The notes under the pieces were generated by a model. It made no database searches. It was not told the origin of the DNA and saw only the letters and a list, made by a program, of their open reading frames with translations. The position numbers were made by a program, and so were the translations under genes. Below are positions 10,901-18,055 of a stretch of 64,000 bases of DNA, one piece after another (the first letter of the stretch is position 1; every line of letters starts with the position of its first letter). The DNA comes from CAIYTF01 sp963664845 (lineage in GTDB: Bacteria; Bacteroidota; Ignavibacteria; Ignavibacteriales; Ignavibacteriaceae): positions 1,426,001-1,490,000 of the forward strand of contig OY761615.1 of assembly GCA_963664845.1 (NCBI GenBank). Reading direction: 5' to 3'.

Positions 10901-11149
10901 CAAACACATAGTTGAATCGCCTATTGTGTAAATGGTGATAGCAGTGGTTGGCTTAAATGCCATAAGGAGAAAGACAGTTATGCAGACGCCGAGCAGAATT
11001 CGCAAACGGGCATTCCTGACACCAAATGACACAAAGTTATGTGTTGTAGTATTTACTTCATTAACGGGTTTTGTTTTCACGAAGCGTTTCTCATGATTGT
11101 TATATTTCTGAAAGCAAAAATGTATTATTTCATTCAGGAAAGAAATCAA
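4967..11149 (-). CDS. Giant secreted pectinase: CE12 rhamnogalacturonan acetylesterase + CE8 pectin methylesterase, type IX sorting domain
   Basis: The 2060-residue protein has a signal peptide at about 48-70. A CE12 SGNH esterase domain (about 72-285) follows, with GDST (Ser79), NAAAGG, SHND and DNTH (Asp259, His262). The middle (about 295-1530) contains two copies of a beta-sandwich repeat (SPSSGNVTV / SPASGDVTI), a putative carbohydrate-binding module and VCWN-type fibronectin repeats. A CE8 pectinesterase beta-helix follows (about 1535-1830, motifs GHQDT, GSVDYIFG, LGRPW). The C-terminus has a type IX secretion sorting domain (NYPNPFNPSTKIEYTLP, about 1965-2060). It would deacetylate and demethylate pectin at the cell surface, preparing it for the adjacent lyase. 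The listed start is TTG. An internal GTG or TTG directly before the signal peptide is equally plausible. Confidence 0.9.
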   Translation of the reverse strand: MISFLNEIIHFCFQKYNNHEKRFVKTKPVNEVNTTTHNFVSFGVRNARLRILLGVCITVFLLMAFKPTTAITIYTIGDSTMCLYDTTNNNPQRGWCQMLPQFFNSNATIVNAAAGGRSSKSFYNEPGKWNTVINNVKAGDYVFIQFSHNDEKDPALYPDFHTDPGSTYDAYLTAYVNETRAKGGIPVLFTPICRWYFDSNGLITASGQHNVAAYGDYPGAMRNVATALNVPLIDLTASTKTLYEAYGISASSQLHITTDNTHPNLLGATLIAQLASQEMKSKGILTDYMNSSTDIILSPTSLSFGDLTINLTSSESSFSISGFNLSPSSGNVTVTAPANFEVSATSGAGFGSSINVAYTNGTLATSTVYARFKPTTVQVYNATITAAIGGTTLQSVAVTGQGTPVPTGLTAASATWSLSSSQAATSVSGSLSAQSQNTVGLAGIVYNSTLGTVTGWQRVGSTGFLPYTTYSTSSYVEYTVAPQAGYYFILNSASLNALGGGTSSARLAVYYSLDGFSTSTALGTASYYASASPTSYAATFATPITLLNTSSASATVQGSTSFSPNITVKGGQTLTVRMYPWAGSTGRYLANKLVVLSGNTATASVPAAPTTSSVFPIYATSATGGGSEISADNNALITAKGVCWNLSGSPTTGDPKTNDGSGTNAFISAITGLVPGLTYYVRAYATNSAGTSYGNEVTFTTSSTATEPLLTTGAVTNVGATSASVSGNISSDGGAALTSSGFCWSSTNATPTTADSKNNVGVNTGAITSTLSGLTSSTLYYIRSYAVNNSGLTGYGAVVSFTTAGDFYNVAGADISVPTGWGTNSDGSGANPDFSKDNQIYHFTNASSGFSQNWAVSVNSKVVVGNGTDAISLTIPSGFYLSGKVDLSNNSTLNVQNSANLVLGNIHTSSVVNYDGSNSLTVLAGAYGNIASTNDAGAARVFASGAISISGTFTKGSAVYTAPTAGIVTFNGSSAQSIPGVPYYNLQLNNASGASVTDSLVMVSGGTLTVTTGTLSVFGVIDNKSANAPVITGTLLIKSGGHYRVNGGSFPAATYEANSTVFVITGGPALVSTIGGNLVWNSTGSAGFSVTPVTIGGDFTMTAGTWAHGNGGVARTVIVQGDMYLTGGTYTIANTSTVNSTVQTLTVNGNLNVSGGLLYASNNGLTGSNGTINVGKNLIHTGGTIGNGSSVTNVLTGRIVFNGTAPQTIQTTGFTNNLNIVINNAAGVSLASDLTVDAALSLTSGVLTTGEHNLIMNSAATIAETPSATAMVYVNGTGQFRRLFTTAGSFTFPIGDVASVSEFAPVTINVSADAYSSAYVAVQTTRTKHPNNGSASDYINRYWTLTSSGFSNPTYSGTFTYAAADVNGNESIVFGAHYSNSIWENVGTVSVATHSFSTPSFTRLGDFTCADASVVPAVPVITTSATGLSFGRVNRNSTSTEQTYSITGYYLSPASGDVTITAPANFQISLVSGSGFTSVLTMPYTDGNLSPQTVYVHFVAPNVSQAELYGGSLTNAGGGASTQNITLSGTSIISNADLGVNLVVAKDGSGDYTTLQAAINAIPASHSESPFIVYMRPGFYHEKVTIPATLSDISIMGEHRDSTILDYTDYVGMSGTTNVPGTNAVQTLQVNASNISFQNMTIQDTVSIERAVAVNVGNSADRVVFRNCNIYGHQDTYYLWGCYRVYHSHCKITGSVDYIFGSGMAVFDSCDLVINRNGGVLTAASTPANFKYGLVFRNCTISTDPIGFDGTPVSNFYLGRPWNDNPKTVFLNCYEPATLAAAGYTLMNADPAASVNQNTLYAEYGCYGPGSAYTSRATISGNSNYGRQLTAEESANYTLSTIFAAASKTDSPFPSGDWFPGAANDALPVELTSFSAFANQRKVNLTWKTSTEANTFGFTIERKAERETSWSPVGFVRGAGNSNSPRNYSFCDNAPVTGKILYRLKMADNDGTFKHSEEITAIVALPATFNLAQNYPNPFNPSTKIEYTLPTAARVQIEVYSIIGQRVAVLVDAQQDAGYYTTQFSMSGGVASGIYIYRLRAYAKQDGKEYSIIKKMILEK

Positions 11150-11311
11150 AATGAGATTGCAAGCGCTGTGTTGCGATGAGTGGGAGTTAGCGGCCTGTGA
11201 TAAGGAGTTAGAACGCGAGCATATACCTGGCTGATACTATCATCAAATGTGTAAAAGCCCGGTCAGTCCTCCCCTGTCAAAGTACAAAAACTATTCACGT
11301 CGGGAAAACCC

Positions 11312-12127
11312 TTATAGCGCGCCGCCAATCATCTGTTGAAAATGCGTTCGGTAGGTCCTGCTTAATTTCAATTTAGTGCCATTCTGCAAATAAACGTCAT
11401 AGTCCCCATGTTCATTTGCACGAAGCTGTTTAATTTTTTCCAGGTTCACAATGGCAGAACGGTGAATCCTCACAAAAGTTTGCGGATCCAATTTCTCCTC
11501 CAGAGATATCAACGTTTCGCGGAATATGTGTTTGCCGGAATTGGTGTGAATATATACATAATCTCCTGCCGATTCAATCCAATCTATCTCGGGCACCGAA
11601 ATAATGGATATCTGATTCCTGCTCTTTATCATGAGACGAGTGAGATATTGTTTGTTCTCTTCGCCGTTCACGGTGCTTTCCCCGGCAGCGGTAACTTCTC
11701 CGGAAGAAAGATAATCATGCATCACCGCCTTTAATTTTCCATAGTGGTTTTCCAGATTACGATGATTGATTGAATCAACCGCATAGCGCAGAGCCTGGCG
11801 GAACCGTTCTTCGTTTATCGGCTTCAGAATGTAATCCAGTGCGTGGCATTCAAAAGCTTTGATGGCATAGGCATCGTATGCAGTAACAAAAATGATAACA
11901 GGCATGGGGTCAAGCGTAAGGTTTTTCACCACTTCAAAACCGTTCATTTCCGGCATTTGTATATCCAGAAAAAGCAATTCAGGTTTTAGCGAATTAATGG
12001 CTTCGACTGCTTCAATTCCTGACGCACACTCGGCTATCACATTTACTTCTGATGATTTTTCAAGGCGCAACCTTAAGCCTTCTCTTGCCAAAGGTTCATC
12101 GTCAACAACAATAACACTAATACTCAT
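11312..12127 (-). CDS. LytTR-family response regulator
   Basis: An N-terminal receiver domain has the acidic pocket DDE near residue 9 and phospho-acceptor Asp55 in LFLDIQMP. A LytTR DNA-binding domain sits at the C-terminus (IDWIESAGDYVYIHT, FVRIHRSAIVNL). The ATG at 12127 gives the standard receiver start MSISVIVVDDE and follows a GGTGAAAGAA sequence. An upstream ATG at 12145 is possible but adds only six residues. The gene overlaps the end of the upstream kinase gene, so it is the last gene of a kinase-kinase-regulator operon. It would bind promoter DNA when phosphorylated by the adjacent LytS-type kinases; the targets are not evident. Confidence 0.92.
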   Translation of the reverse strand: MSISVIVVDDEPLAREGLRLRLEKSSEVNVIAECASGIEAVEAINSLKPELLFLDIQMPEMNGFEVVKNLTLDPMPVIIFVTAYDAYAIKAFECHALDYILKPINEERFRQALRYAVDSINHRNLENHYGKLKAVMHDYLSSGEVTAAGESTVNGEENKQYLTRLMIKSRNQISIISVPEIDWIESAGDYVYIHTNSGKHIFRETLISLEEKLDPQTFVRIHRSAIVNLEKIKQLRANEHGDYDVYLQNGTKLKLSRTYRTHFQQMIGGAL

Positions 12128-13292
12128 ATTTTCTTTCACCTGCATATTTTATTTCAAGGTTATCCTGCATCGTGCGGTATGGAATGGTTATCCTTATCGT
12201 GATGCCTGGGCATTTTTGCCCAATAATTTCAATTTGTTGTTCTTCATTAAAAAGCTGGAATAATCTTTTCTTTGAAATCATCAACTTCGAATTCCCGTTG
12301 TCCGCTGCTAAATCAGACAGTGAAGTATCGGTAAAATTATCACTCAGTTCAATAATCAAATCCTTCGCTTTGTGCCTGGCAGAAACTGTTATCGTATTCA
12401 CCGCATCCTGTCTCACTACCGCATTATTCAACAACTCTTCCAGAATGGGTTGCAGCAAATAGTTGGGCACCAGAGCCGGCAAACAGGCGTCCGGGATAGC
12501 AACATCGGCTTTCAGATTATCATTAAAACGAACTGTTTCAATTTCCAGATATTCCGCCAGCAAGCTTTTCTCAGCCTCGAGCGAAACTTCCTTTTGTTCA
12601 ATATCATATACCGTTGCCCGCAAAAAGTTGCTGAAAAGGGAGAGCACCCTGTTGGCCTCATCATTTCTGCGCGTCTGAATTAATGACGAAATGGTCTGGA
12701 GTGTATTAAATAGAAATTTGGGGTGAATCTTGCTCCGCAGCTCATGAAGTTGGGAATTCATGAGTGCAACTTCCATCTGAAAATAGGTGTATTCATTCTC
12801 TTCACTGATCAACCGGTTTTGCAGCAGATGAAAGACAATTACGCAAAAAATATACACTGCAATGTCCAGCCACACTAACATATTTCTCAGGAATAGGGTA
12901 ACAAAACTGACTTTAATTTGGCTGGTTAAGAGCAGCGAATCGATGCCATAGGAAAGCGCCTGGTGTATAACAACAAGTGATGCCAGTGTAATGAAATGCA
13001 AGAACAACAATTGAAGCACCTTTGTTTTATGGAAACTGATTCTTTGCGAGAGACACCTGGTGATATAGGCAAAAACACCAAAAAACAAACAATAGATAAG
13101 CTTTGAAACAAATAAAAGGAGAAATCCCAGCGTATTGTGAGCCCCTTTGTAAAAATAAGCGTAGGACTGCAGCGTATTGATTACTGCTACCAGCGCAAGG
13201 ATCATCAACAACGGAACAAATAATTCCTCCTCAATCCTGGGCATTGCCGGTGAATCGCTGCGGTTAAAAACAGATTTAAAATATTGTTTCAT
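12117..13292 (-). CDS. LytS-type membrane histidine kinase homologue with degenerate ATP-binding site
   Basis: Four hydrophobic segments in the first half precede a His_kinase (LytS/YehU) domain with KIHPKFLFNTLQT, equivalent to the usual PHFLFNTLN, so the phospho-acceptor histidine remains. The C-terminal ATPase region is degenerate. The N box reads LLNNAVV, the usual DNGxG box is DNFTDT, and the glycine-rich G2 box is missing. It starts with an ATGA overlap with the stop of the upstream kinase gene and overlaps the regulator gene downstream. I infer a pseudokinase or heterodimer partner for the intact kinase encoded upstream. Family assignment is firm; loss of activity is inference. Confidence 0.88.
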   Translation of the reverse strand: MKQYFKSVFNRSDSPAMPRIEEELFVPLLMILALVAVINTLQSYAYFYKGAHNTLGFLLLFVSKLIYCLFFGVFAYITRCLSQRISFHKTKVLQLLFLHFITLASLVVIHQALSYGIDSLLLTSQIKVSFVTLFLRNMLVWLDIAVYIFCVIVFHLLQNRLISEENEYTYFQMEVALMNSQLHELRSKIHPKFLFNTLQTISSLIQTRRNDEANRVLSLFSNFLRATVYDIEQKEVSLEAEKSLLAEYLEIETVRFNDNLKADVAIPDACLPALVPNYLLQPILEELLNNAVVRQDAVNTITVSARHKAKDLIIELSDNFTDTSLSDLAADNGNSKLMISKKRLFQLFNEEQQIEIIGQKCPGITIRITIPYRTMQDNLEIKYAGERKYEY

Positions 13293-14470
13293 GCAGTGGC
13301 AGACTCCGGAACCTGTCTTTTTGATGCAGGCGCAAATGGTATCGGTATTCTTATTTCAACACGCACCCCACCTTCTGCCCTGTCAACAATATTCAGCAAA
13401 TAATCATCTCCATACAGTTGCTGCAGCCGTTCTTTTGTTATCCTTAGACCGACACCTTCTTTCTGTTTCTTTTTCACGGAAGACCTTAAACCGGGCCCAT
13501 TATCTTCAATGGTGAGCAACAATTTGTTATTTACTGTTCTGGAAAGTATACTGATCACACCGCCTGAAAGCTTTGGTGCTATTGCATGGTAAATGGCATT
13601 TTCAACCACAGGCTGGAGCAAAAACCCCGGGATCATAACGTCCAATGATGCTTCTTCAATCTCCTCTCTTACCTCAAGCTTTTCCTTAAATCGTACTTTT
13701 TCTATTTCCAGATACTCATTAATAAACTTCAACTCTTCACGCAATGCAACTTCATGCCTTTCGCCGGCATACACCGTGGTCTGTAGGAAACTCGTCAAAA
13801 GAGACAGCATGCGTTCGGCTTCAGGATTATCTTCCTTCAGTATGAGTGTGGAAAGACTGTTTAGCGTATTAAATAGAAAATGTGGACGCAGTTGACTCTT
13901 AAGCGCATTCAACTGGGATTGTGCCAGTTGGGACTGCATTTGGGTAATTTTCATCTCATTCAGTCTGATACGTTCCTGAAATTCAATCAATGCTATTGAA
14001 CTGCTTATAATAAAGTAAATAACAAAGTCCACCCAAGCCCAGGTATTACGCAGTATCCTTTGGAGAATTACGGGGTATACCGCGCTTTTTAACATAAAGC
14101 CGCTTAACAGACCGGCAGCAATTGTCTGATGCAGCAAAGTGAACCCAAGGGGAACCAGAAAATAAAACAACACCCAATACCACAACTTTGTTGTTACGGT
14201 GCCGGAGTGGAGCGTTATCCGGTAAACCAAAGGGAGAAAAAAGATCCAGCACCACCAATATAAAAGGTTAAAAAAAACATGGGTCTCCCGGCTGAAATAA
14301 CCGGACCGTCCGACAGGAACAATATAATAATGTTGGAATGCTACTATTATTGCAGTGAATGTAAGCACGACTGCCAAAACGACAGAAAGCCAGAGATACT
14401 TAGTCGCCTTTTCCTCCAGACTAAACAATTTAACCAGAGAAGGGACGCGATTATGGGACTTATTTTGCAT
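13289..14470 (-). CDS. LytS-type membrane sensor histidine kinase
   Basis: Several N-terminal transmembrane segments (about 25-160) and a short coiled coil precede the His_kinase domain LRPHFLFNTLNSL (about residue 195). The ATP-binding domain is canonical, with VVENAIYHA, EDNGPGL and GVGLRITKERLQQLYG. It is the first gene of a tightly overlapping operon with a degenerate kinase and a LytTR regulator. No dedicated extracytoplasmic ligand domain is seen. It probably senses a membrane or envelope signal and phosphorylates the regulator. Confidence 0.92.
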   Translation of the reverse strand: MQNKSHNRVPSLVKLFSLEEKATKYLWLSVVLAVVLTFTAIIVAFQHYYIVPVGRSGYFSRETHVFFNLLYWWCWIFFLPLVYRITLHSGTVTTKLWYWVLFYFLVPLGFTLLHQTIAAGLLSGFMLKSAVYPVILQRILRNTWAWVDFVIYFIISSSIALIEFQERIRLNEMKITQMQSQLAQSQLNALKSQLRPHFLFNTLNSLSTLILKEDNPEAERMLSLLTSFLQTTVYAGERHEVALREELKFINEYLEIEKVRFKEKLEVREEIEEASLDVMIPGFLLQPVVENAIYHAIAPKLSGGVISILSRTVNNKLLLTIEDNGPGLRSSVKKKQKEGVGLRITKERLQQLYGDDYLLNIVDRAEGGVRVEIRIPIPFAPASKRQVPESATA

Positions 14471-14732
14471 ATAATAAAATTACGTGAAAATAAGACAACT
14501 TTCCAGACTGCCTTACTATAATATGGATACAAAGCCAATTTAAATTTATCTGTTTGGAAGGATAAAAAAGAAGCTATGAGCCGGGACGCAGGAATTTGCG
14601 GTAATCAGGATATGGAACATGCCGAAACGGGAAACGGGGATGATACCTGCCCATTTTTTCATAATTACAATTTTGTATATTATGCATCTCAATTCGTAAA
14701 GACGGGCATTTCTCCACCAATGAAAGAAAAAT

Positions 14733-16145
14733 ATGATGGATCACTATGACCTTGTGGTTATTGGTTCCGGGCCGGCAGGTGAAAAGGCAGCGGCAAAAGC
14801 TGCGTATTTTGGAAAACGCGTTGCACTGGTTGAAAAAGAGTTTGTTTATGGCGGCGCCGGAGTGCATACCGGAACTCTGCCCTCCAAAACCCTAAAAGAA
14901 ACCGCGCTGTATTTTTCAGGAAAATATGAGAAGGGGTTGTTCGGCGTTGACAAAACCTTCAATCACCAAGCTTCCATAAAGGACTTCATGTTCAGGAAAA
15001 ACTTCATCGTTTCTTCGGAAAACGACGAAGTATATCAGAATATTCTCCGGCACAAGGTGGACCTCTTCAACGGCTTTGCCGAGTTCAGGAACGATCACAC
15101 TCTTCTCGTTACAGCATCCGAATCGGCGACAGAAATTACCGCTGATTTCGTTCTTATTGCAACAGGCTCCTTTCCTTTCCATCCGGATAACATACCCTTT
15201 GACCGGATACGGGTACATGATTCGGACACCATTCTGGATTTGGATAAATTCCCTACATCCCTCTGCATTGTTGGTGCAGGCGTAATTGGATGTGAGTATG
15301 CAACAATTTTTGCAACCATGGGCACAAAGGTGTTTCTTGTCAACCACAGTGAACAAATACTTCCGTTTCTTGATGGGGAAATAAGTAGTGCATTGATTGA
15401 ACAAATGAAAAAAGCCGGAATTGAGATCCTCTTCAATAATTCGGTTGTGCAAATACAAAAAGACTCTGATGAATCCGGTCCGCTTTCTGTCATGCTGGCA
15501 AACGGGGAGTTTTTGACGTGTGATATGTTCCTTTATGCCGCAGGGAGAGTGGCCAATACAAAATTGCTGCAATGCCAAAAGGCCGGGCTTCAGCCCGGGA
15601 AACGCGGAGTGATTGAAGTAGATGCCAATTACAGGACATCGGTAAACAACATTTTTGCCGCGGGAGATGTTATTGGATTTCCTTCACTCGCCAGCGTGAG
15701 TATGGATCAGGGCCGCGTTGCCGTCTCCCGGATGTTTGGCATTAACGATCTGCCACAAATAGACAGGGAACTGCCGTTTGGCATATATACCATACCCGAA
15801 GTTTCGATGATTGGAACAACAGAAGAACAGGCAAAGAAGGGGGATTTGAACTATTGTACCGGTAGGTCGCGGTACCGGGATATGCCGAGAGGAAAGATCA
15901 TGGGACTGGAAGATGGCTTTCTCAAAGTTGTCTTTTTACGTGAAAGTCTTCAGATCATAGGTGTGCACATCATTGGGCAGCTTGCCAGCGAGCTGATCCA
16001 TTATGGCATGATGCTCGTGCATAACCGGTTAACATTGACCGATGTTATCGAAGCCGTGTTCAACTATCCCACGCTGCACGACCTCTATAAATATGCCGCT
16101 TATGATGGGCTGGGCAATTTAAACGGGCATAAGGTGAAAAAGTGA
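14733..16145 (+). CDS. sthA: SthA-like soluble pyridine nucleotide transhydrogenase (flavoprotein)
   Basis: A two-dinucleotide-fold FAD flavoprotein of the dihydrolipoamide dehydrogenase/glutathione reductase superfamily. The FAD-binding motif is VVIGSGPAGEKAA, the NAD(P) motif IVGAGVIGCEYA, and the C-terminal dimerisation motif FNYPTLHDLYKYAA resembles E. coli SthA (UdhA). The redox site reads GGAGVHTGTLPSK. Both cysteines of the CxxxxC disulfide are replaced (Gly43 and Thr48 counting from the first Met), so it cannot be a disulfide reductase. It would transfer hydride between NADPH and NAD. A second ATG at 14736 is an equally good start. It stands alone, immediately upstream of tRNA-Gln. 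Confidence 0.85.
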   Translation: MMDHYDLVVIGSGPAGEKAAAKAAYFGKRVALVEKEFVYGGAGVHTGTLPSKTLKETALYFSGKYEKGLFGVDKTFNHQASIKDFMFRKNFIVSSENDEVYQNILRHKVDLFNGFAEFRNDHTLLVTASESATEITADFVLIATGSFPFHPDNIPFDRIRVHDSDTILDLDKFPTSLCIVGAGVIGCEYATIFATMGTKVFLVNHSEQILPFLDGEISSALIEQMKKAGIEILFNNSVVQIQKDSDESGPLSVMLANGEFLTCDMFLYAAGRVANTKLLQCQKAGLQPGKRGVIEVDANYRTSVNNIFAAGDVIGFPSLASVSMDQGRVAVSRMFGINDLPQIDRELPFGIYTIPEVSMIGTTEEQAKKGDLNYCTGRSRYRDMPRGKIMGLEDGFLKVVFLRESLQIIGVHIIGQLASELIHYGMMLVHNRLTLTDVIEAVFNYPTLHDLYKYAAYDGLGNLNGHKVKK

Positions 16146-16206
16146 TGGCTTTTTGTGATAGGTAAATGCAGAACAAGCTCATTTAGTCAAAATTTGGTTG
16201 AAAAGA

Positions 16207-16237
16207 TTGCTTATGTCGTCAGAAATGCCTAATTTTG
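16207..16237 (+). promoter_or_regulatory. Bacteroidota-type promoter of tRNA-Gln
   Basis: TTG at 16207-16209 and TAATTTTG at 16230-16237 fit the Bacteroidota consensus (TTTG, about 20 nt, TAnnTTTG). The motif ends 12 bases before the tRNA acceptor stem. The assignment is by motif only. Confidence 0.5.
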
Positions 16238-16249
16238 TACCGGTAAAAT

Positions 16250-16325
16250 TGCTCCGTGGTGTAACTGGCAACATGTCTGACTCTGAATCAGAAGTCTCCA
16301 GGTTCGAACCCTGGCGGAGCAGCCA
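16250..16325 (+). tRNA. tRNA-Gln(CTG)
   Basis: The cloverleaf is complete. Acceptor TGCTCCG pairs with CGGAGCA, the D arm is GTGTAACTGGCAACAT, and the anticodon stem TCTGA/TCAGA encloses loop CTCTGAA with anticodon CTG. The T arm is CCAGG/TTCGAAC/CCTGG and the CCA end is encoded. The last 45 bp (16281-16325) recur exactly at 55,719, so the 3' part of this tRNA was most likely supplied by the integrated element, which keeps the tRNA functional. Confidence 0.95.
16281..16325 (+). repeat. Left attachment site (45-bp direct repeat inside tRNA-Gln)
   Basis: The segment from the anticodon loop to the CCA end is identical over 45 bp to 55,719-55,763. A tyrosine recombinase gene starts about 180 bp further in. 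This is the standard arrangement of an element integrated into a tRNA 3' end. Confidence 0.93.
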
Positions 16326-16327
16326 CT

Positions 16328-16360
16328 AAAACCTCGGATTTAACCCAAATTCGGGGTTTT
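16328..16360 (+). terminator. Rho-independent terminator after tRNA-Gln
   Basis: Arms 16328-16341 and 16347-16360 pair over 14 positions, two of them G-T wobbles, around loop AACCC, followed by TTGTTTT. It lies inside the left attachment repeat, so it belongs to the element. The displaced chromosomal terminator is probably the one at 55770. Confidence 0.75.
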
Positions 16361-16410
16361 TTGTTTTAAAGCCTCCATGACTCCCGAAGACTTTTACAAT
16401 TAAGGTGTAC

Positions 16411-16436
16411 AAAAATGTCCCAGTAAATGTCCCAGT
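16411..16436 (+). repeat. Tandem 12-bp repeat, candidate recombinase arm site
   Basis: AAATGTCCCAGT occurs twice in tandem (16413-16424, 16425-16436). The 12-mer AAAAATGTCCCA at 16411 recurs at 55603-55614, about 105 bp inside the right attachment site, against 86 bp on the left. The arm-type site role is inference. Confidence 0.45.
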
Positions 16437-16507
16437 TGCAGCAAGTTTACCCGCATTTTACCCAACATTTACCCGCGCACTCACCTATTATCCAAGGAAG
16501 GAAGATT

Positions 16508-17584
16508 ATGTACCTGACCAAGGATAGCTCATCACCATTTTTCAAATTGGTTTACTTTGATACGGAAGGAAACCGAAAGAGAGTATCGACTAAGGAAACC
16601 ACAAGACGAAAAGCGGAGGTTTTCATGCATCATTTCAAACCCGAAAATTGCAATCCGGTTATACCGATTATAAACGAAGTTGCCCCGGCAGAAAACATAG
16701 CCATACCTGGCAGCACTATTTCTTTGAAGGAATTTCACCAGGAATATCTTGAGATTGCAAAACAGACGCGTTCGAAGCATTACTATATTTCAATTGATTT
16801 TTCTTTCAAGAAACTGATAAAATATACCGGAGACCATCCTCTTCAAACTTTGGACAGAAAAACGATGGAAAAATTTATTTCAGCAACTTTTGCCAAGAAA
16901 AAAAGCAGCGCAGCTCACATTTATAAAGCCCTGAAAGCAGCCTTTTCAAAAGCAGAAGACTGGGGATATATCTCGACAAATCCCTTTAAACTCTTCAAAG
17001 CACCTAAGATCGCAAAGTGCTATCCCTTTTTTATAACTCTTTCAGATCTTACTGAAATACTTAAGCAGGAATCACGAAAATACTATCGCGATTTATATTC
17101 AACTGCCTTTTATACCGGGATGCGACGGGCAGAAATTATTAACCTGTGCTGGGAAAGCGTTGATCTGGATAATAATTTAATAAAAGTGAGCAACTGTAAT
17201 GGGTTCACAACAAAAAGTAAAAAAGAAAGGCTGATTCCCATATGTGAGCCACTCCAGTCTATACTTAAAGAGCGTAAGGCTGAGCCCCAAAATAAATTAT
17301 ATGTTTTTACAACGTCTTTCGGAAAGAAATTTCACGATGAATCAGTCGGGAAACAATTCAAAAAAGCCGTCCGGGCAGCGAAATTGAATGATAAAATTCA
17401 TTTTCACACACTGAGGCATAGTTTCGCCAGTATCCTTGTCCAGAACGGAGTATCAATCTATGTGGTTAAGGAACTGCTGGGCCATGAAGATATAAAGACT
17501 ACGGAAATCTATGCACACCTGCAGAATGAAAGCCTGGTTAAGGCAGTAACTGTTTTCGATCAAAAGATTTTAAAAACAGCCTAA
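16508..17584 (+). CDS. int: Tyrosine recombinase (integrase) at left end
   Basis: A core-binding SAM-like domain (about 70-165) is followed by the catalytic domain. The tyrosine recombinase tetrad is present: Arg206 in TGMRRAEI, His300/Arg303 in HTLRHSFAS, His326 in LLGHEDIKTTEIY, and nucleophile Tyr335. The ATG at 16508 is preferred because GGAAGGAAG lies just upstream; an ATG at 16427 in the repeat region is less likely. It should catalyse integration and excision at tRNA-Gln, being adjacent to the attachment site and oriented inward. A homologous recombinase lies near the opposite end. Confidence 0.93.
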   Translation: MYLTKDSSSPFFKLVYFDTEGNRKRVSTKETTRRKAEVFMHHFKPENCNPVIPIINEVAPAENIAIPGSTISLKEFHQEYLEIAKQTRSKHYYISIDFSFKKLIKYTGDHPLQTLDRKTMEKFISATFAKKKSSAAHIYKALKAAFSKAEDWGYISTNPFKLFKAPKIAKCYPFFITLSDLTEILKQESRKYYRDLYSTAFYTGMRRAEIINLCWESVDLDNNLIKVSNCNGFTTKSKKERLIPICEPLQSILKERKAEPQNKLYVFTTSFGKKFHDESVGKQFKKAVRAAKLNDKIHFHTLRHSFASILVQNGVSIYVVKELLGHEDIKTTEIYAHLQNESLVKAVTVFDQKILKTA

Positions 17585-17620
17585 TTAAATTTGACCCATT
17601 TCACAAGAAAGGAAAGCACC

Positions 17621-18055
17621 ATGAATCCAAACGAAGAAGCGATCGTAAATATTAAACGGAAACGCCGGCAAGCCCGGATAGAAAATCCGGACTTATTTCC
17701 CCGCAGCAACGCAGGCCGTAAACCCAAACTTTCTAATACGGAACTGCAGAAGATCACGGAACTCTACCGTGAATACATTGAGACGACGGATATTCCTATC
17801 GTTGTTGAGTTCGCTTACCGTATGAAGATGAGAAGACAAACACTCTATGAAAAACCGGAATTCCGCGAGCTTACTGAACGTGCATCCCTCAAAAAGGAAG
17901 CTGCATACGAACGCGGGATGGTGACAGGCACTATGCCGACAGCCGCATGTATTTTCGCCCTGAAACAACTCGGCTGGAAGGATCACCAGGAAGTTGAAAC
18001 CGTTGTTATTGATAAGAAGAAAATGAAAAAGGAATTGGAGAGGTTATTCGAATAA
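17621..18055 (+). CDS. Terminase-small-subunit-like DNA-binding protein
   Basis: 144 residues. A lysine/arginine-rich N-terminus (KRKRRQARIENP) and GRKPKLSNTELQKI precede a helix-turn-helix region (VVEFAYRMKMRRQTLYEKPEFREL). A tail has PTAACIFALKQLGWKDHQ, closely resembling phage terminase small subunits, which have a conserved segment like PTMAIFLLK near the end. These proteins recognise packaging sites; in an island it could redirect packaging or act as a regulator. Start ATG 17621 has GAAAGGAAAG upstream. No large terminase, capsid or portal gene is present. Family assignment is from motif memory and moderate. Confidence 0.6.
   Translation: MNPNEEAIVNIKRKRRQARIENPDLFPRSNAGRKPKLSNTELQKITELYREYIETTDIPIVVEFAYRMKMRRQTLYEKPEFRELTERASLKKEAAYERGMVTGTMPTAACIFALKQLGWKDHQEVETVVIDKKKMKKELERLFE

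Noticed and set aside
14916..15578. 220-residue minus-strand frame within sthA
   Set aside because: Antisense shadow of a clearly conserved flavoprotein gene.
16427..16507. Upstream start for the left integrase
   Set aside because: The start codon lies inside a tandem repeat without a ribosome-binding site; ATG 16508 has a strong one and begins at the expected domain boundary.
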